Shown: positions 5,955 through 7,392 of the stretch, one piece after another
Numbering within the stretch: the stretch's first letter is position 1
Layout of the letters: the number at the start of each line of letters is the position of its first letter
The notes under the pieces: model-generated
Told to the model about the DNA's origin: nothing
The model's input: only the letters and a program-made list of their open reading frames with translations
Databases searched by the model: none
Made by a program: the position numbers and the translations under genes
Assembly: GCA_029777755.1 (NCBI GenBank)
Contig: JAKORQ010000172.1
Coordinates: 1-7,392 of the forward strand
Direction: 5' to 3'
Length of the DNA stretch: 7,392 nucleotides
Source of the DNA: Planctomycetota bacterium
GTDB taxonomy: Bacteria; Planctomycetota; Phycisphaerae; Tepidisphaerales; Tepidisphaeraceae

Positions 5955-6977
5955 TCACTCGTCATCGCTTGCAGGGATGCTGCGGGCAATCCGCTCGATA
6001 ATCGCCTCGTTGACCTTACTGGCGGTGAGCTGCTTTCCAACCCGAACCGCGTTCTTGATTGATTTCGCCTGCGAGCGGCCATGGCATATCAGCGAGTATC
6101 CTCCGACACCCAGGAGAGGCGCCCCGCCGTACTCCTGCCAGTCGTGGCGCTTCAGCAGCTTCTTCATCACCGGCTCGAACTGCACCAGCGCATCTGGTGC
6201 GCTTTCCTGCAGCTCGGCGATGATCATCTGGAACAGCCCTTCAGCCATCCCCTCGGTGAATTTCAGGACGATGTTGCCGACAAAGCCGTCGCAGACCACG
6301 ACATCAGCGATGCCCCTGAAGATGTCGCGACCCTCGATGTTGCCGACAAAGTTGATGAGCGGCTCATCCCGCATGAGCTTGCGGGATTCCTTGACCATCT
6401 GTGTGCCCTTGGCATCCTCCTCGCCGATGGAGAGCAGGCCGACGCGCGGCTTCTCGATGCCGCAGATGGCCGAGGCATAGGCACTGGCCATGATGGCGTA
6501 CTGTTGCAGGTGCTTGGGCTTGGGGGTGATATTGGCGCCGACGTCGCAGACAACCACCGGACCATGGAATGTCGGGACGACGACAGCGATGCCCGGGCGA
6601 CTTACACCCGGGAGCAGCCGCATGCGAAGCTGCGAGGCGGCGACGCAAGCGCCGGTGTTGCCGGCAGACACCACCACATCAGCCTCGCCCTTGGCGGCGA
6701 GCTTGCACATCACGCTGATGGAGCTGTCCGGCTTGGAACGGATGGCATCGACCGGCGATTCATCCATCCCGATGACCTGGGTGGTGCCGACGATGCGGTA
6801 GCGCGCCTTCTGCTCGGCGGTAAGGCCGGAGCTTTCCAGGCCCTGGGCAATGACCTTCTCGTCCCCGACGAGCAGAAGCTGATCGTCACCGTCGAGATAC
6901 TCGATCGCCTGCCAGCATCCCTTAAGGATTTCTGCAGGGGCGTGATCGCCGCCCATTACATCGACCGCAACTCGCAC
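5955..6977 (-). CDS. plsX: Phosphate acyltransferase
   Basis: PlsX turns acyl-ACP and phosphate into acyl-phosphate, which PlsY uses to acylate glycerol 3-phosphate. It acts as a peripheral membrane enzyme at the start of phospholipid synthesis. The 340-residue protein has the family blocks DVMGGDHAP at 6-14, SAGNTGA at 104-110, DVGAN at 145-149, CDGFVGN at 229-235, EYGGAPLLGV at 282-291 and HGRS at 299-302. Length is usual. The start codon is GTG (6975-6977), chosen because a perfect AGGAGG stands 7 bases upstream and the protein then begins MRVAVDVMGG as in relatives. It follows rpmF by 69 bases and precedes fabH by 99, the standard order. Confidence 0.97.
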   Translation of the reverse strand: MRVAVDVMGGDHAPAEILKGCWQAIEYLDGDDQLLLVGDEKVIAQGLESSGLTAEQKARYRIVGTTQVIGMDESPVDAIRSKPDSSISVMCKLAAKGEADVVVSAGNTGACVAASQLRMRLLPGVSRPGIAVVVPTFHGPVVVCDVGANITPKPKHLQQYAIMASAYASAICGIEKPRVGLLSIGEEDAKGTQMVKESRKLMRDEPLINFVGNIEGRDIFRGIADVVVCDGFVGNIVLKFTEGMAEGLFQMIIAELQESAPDALVQFEPVMKKLLKRHDWQEYGGAPLLGVGGYSLICHGRSQAKSIKNAVRVGKQLTASKVNEAIIERIARSIPASDDE

Positions 6978-6984
6978 GCGCTAT

Positions 6985-6990
6985 CCTCCT
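6985..6990 (-). promoter_or_regulatory. Shine-Dalgarno AGGAGG of plsX
   Basis: AGGAGG on the minus strand ends 7 bases before the GTG start of plsX. It is the strongest ribosome binding site in the operon and confirms the non-ATG start; it may compensate for the weaker initiation codon. Confidence 0.85.
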
Positions 6991-7046
6991 GACTGAACCA
7001 CTCGGCCTAAGCCGGCAGGGCAATCCTTTACGCCCACACCTGCCGC

Positions 7047-7235
7047 TTAGGCTTCAGCCTCTTCGCCCACCTTGATCGCGAGCTGCGGATTGACAAAACC
7101 GCAGTTGGTGCAGGCGGCGTGAGGCAGCTTGGCGCTGCCGCACTGGGCGCACCTTACGTAATGAATCGGGCTCAAAGCGTGATGGGAGCGACGCTTGCGC
7201 TTACGAGACTTACTGATTTTTTGTGCCGGATGCAT
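7047..7235 (-). CDS. rpmF: 50S ribosomal protein bL32
   Basis: This 62-residue basic protein of the large ribosomal subunit has the L32 signature: KISKSRKRKRRSHHAL at 6-21, then a zinc ribbon with two CxxC pairs, Cys29-Cys32 (RCAQCG) and Cys42-Cys45 (ACTNCG). It is therefore the zinc-binding form. The tail after NCGFVNP adds an acidic end (GEEAEA), slightly longer than in E. coli L32. AGGAG lies 6 bases before the ATG. It is the first gene of the fab operon, as in E. coli and many other bacteria, where it links ribosome and membrane synthesis. The usual upstream partner yceD (DUF177) is not directly adjacent: 157 bases upstream to the window edge contain no recognisable gene and include a strong terminator. 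Confidence 0.95.
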   Translation of the reverse strand: MHPAQKISKSRKRKRRSHHALSPIHYVRCAQCGSAKLPHAACTNCGFVNPQLAIKVGEEAEA

Positions 7236-7284
7236 GTCGAGCTCCTACTGGATCGGCCGGTCCGGGCCAATCCTCATGTCTTTT

Positions 7285-7290
7285 ATTCTA
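7285..7290 (-). promoter_or_regulatory. Candidate -10 box of the rpmF-fab operon
   Basis: TAGAAT on the minus strand (five of six -10 matches) lies in an AT-rich island in otherwise GC-rich DNA, about 50 bases before the rpmF ATG. No convincing -35 is found at 16-18 bases; instead an inverted repeat GGGCG-TTGG-CGCCC (7300-7313) occupies that place. If used, transcription would begin near 7278. Low confidence. Confidence 0.3.
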
Positions 7291-7299
7291 ACTCGCTTC

Positions 7300-7313
7300 G
7301 GGCGTTGGCGCCC
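7300..7313. repeat. Small inverted repeat GGGCG/CGCCC upstream of rpmF
   Basis: GGGCG (7300-7304) and CGCCC (7309-7313) flank TTGG. It lies between the strong terminator hairpin and the candidate -10 box, covering the expected -35 region. It may be an operator, or simply a second hairpin; chance is also possible in such GC-rich DNA. Confidence 0.35.
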
Positions 7314-7315
7314 TA

Positions 7316-7343
7316 AAAGACGGCGGCGGGAGAACCCGCCGCC
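7316..7343 (-). terminator. Strong GC hairpin terminator upstream of rpmF
   Basis: GGCGGCGGG and CCCGCCGCC (7322-7330 and 7335-7343) form a perfect 9-pair stem with a 4-base loop. Read on the minus strand it is followed by GTCTTTT, a fair U-tract, so it should stop transcription coming from the right. On the plus strand only TTT follows. It probably ends an upstream minus-strand gene beyond the window and insulates the fab operon; an attenuator within a longer rpmF leader is the alternative. Confidence 0.75.
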
Positions 7344-7392
7344 CGTTTGCGAGAAGGGCGTAGGTTATGGACGCCGCTATCACCTGTCAAGC
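7344..7392. other. Right-edge stretch, no gene identified
   Basis: Any minus-strand gene entering from the right must stop at TGA 7387-7389, TGA 7380-7382 or TAG 7313-7315, depending on frame. Since the terminator starts at 7343, one of the two TGA codons is the likelier end, but no protein family can be recognised from so few codons. A perfect TTGACA (7385-7390, minus strand) is also present. Confidence 0.3.

Noticed and set aside
1430..6977. Polyketide or polyunsaturated fatty acid cluster
   Set aside because: All enzymes are single-domain housekeeping type II FAS proteins in the standard order, with no modular synthase, cyclase or tailoring enzyme.
6081..6992. Long plus-strand open frame (303 codons) opposite plsX
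   Set aside because: Antisense shadow of plsX with no recognisable domain; plsX itself has all family motifs and a perfect ribosome binding site.

Overview
The window holds a bacterial type II fatty-acid synthesis operon on the minus strand, in the order rpmF, plsX, fabH, fabD, fabG, acpP, fabF (transcribed from right to left, about 7235 to 1430). This is the same gene order as the E. coli rpmF-fabF cluster. Every enzyme has its expected length and catalytic residues, so the cluster looks intact and functional. A plus-strand gene for a D-hexose-6-phosphate mutarotase family protein (YeaD/YMR099C type, 289-1191) converges on the 3' end of fabF. At the left edge, on the minus strand, lie the first 38 codons of a second beta-ketoacyl-ACP synthase (1-115), diverging from the mutarotase gene.

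Organism: the DNA is GC-rich, with strong codon bias and long spurious antisense reading frames. The cluster order, the four-cysteine L32 with a C-terminal extension, and FabD with GLSLGE in place of GHSLGE suggest a non-proteobacterial lineage. Planctomycetota (for example Phycisphaerae) or a relative is my best guess from general familiarity with such proteins, held with low confidence.

Layout: 1-115 partial KAS (minus); 116-288 divergent promoter region; 289-1191 mutarotase (plus); 1192-1429 convergent intergenic region with three kinds of short repeat and a perfect palindromic terminator; 1430-2671 fabF; 2760-2996 acpP; 2997-3137 gap with a candidate acpP promoter; 3138-3875 fabG; 3906-4835 fabD; 4869-5855 fabH; 5955-6977 plsX (GTG start with a perfect AGGAGG); 7047-7235 rpmF; 7236-7392 upstream region with a strong GC hairpin terminator and candidate promoters.

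How the genes work together: FabD loads malonyl groups on AcpP; FabH condenses acetyl-CoA (or another primer) with malonyl-ACP; FabG reduces the 3-ketoacyl-ACP; FabF extends the chain. PlsX converts finished acyl-ACP to acyl-phosphate for phospholipid synthesis. L32 ties the unit to ribosome production and growth rate. The dehydratase (FabZ/FabA), enoyl reductase and AcpS are not in the window and must be elsewhere.

I see no previously undescribed system. The points most worth checking are the hidden second KAS at the left edge, the repeat-bearing convergent intergenic region, the likely separate acpP promoter, and a possible attenuator-like leader before rpmF.
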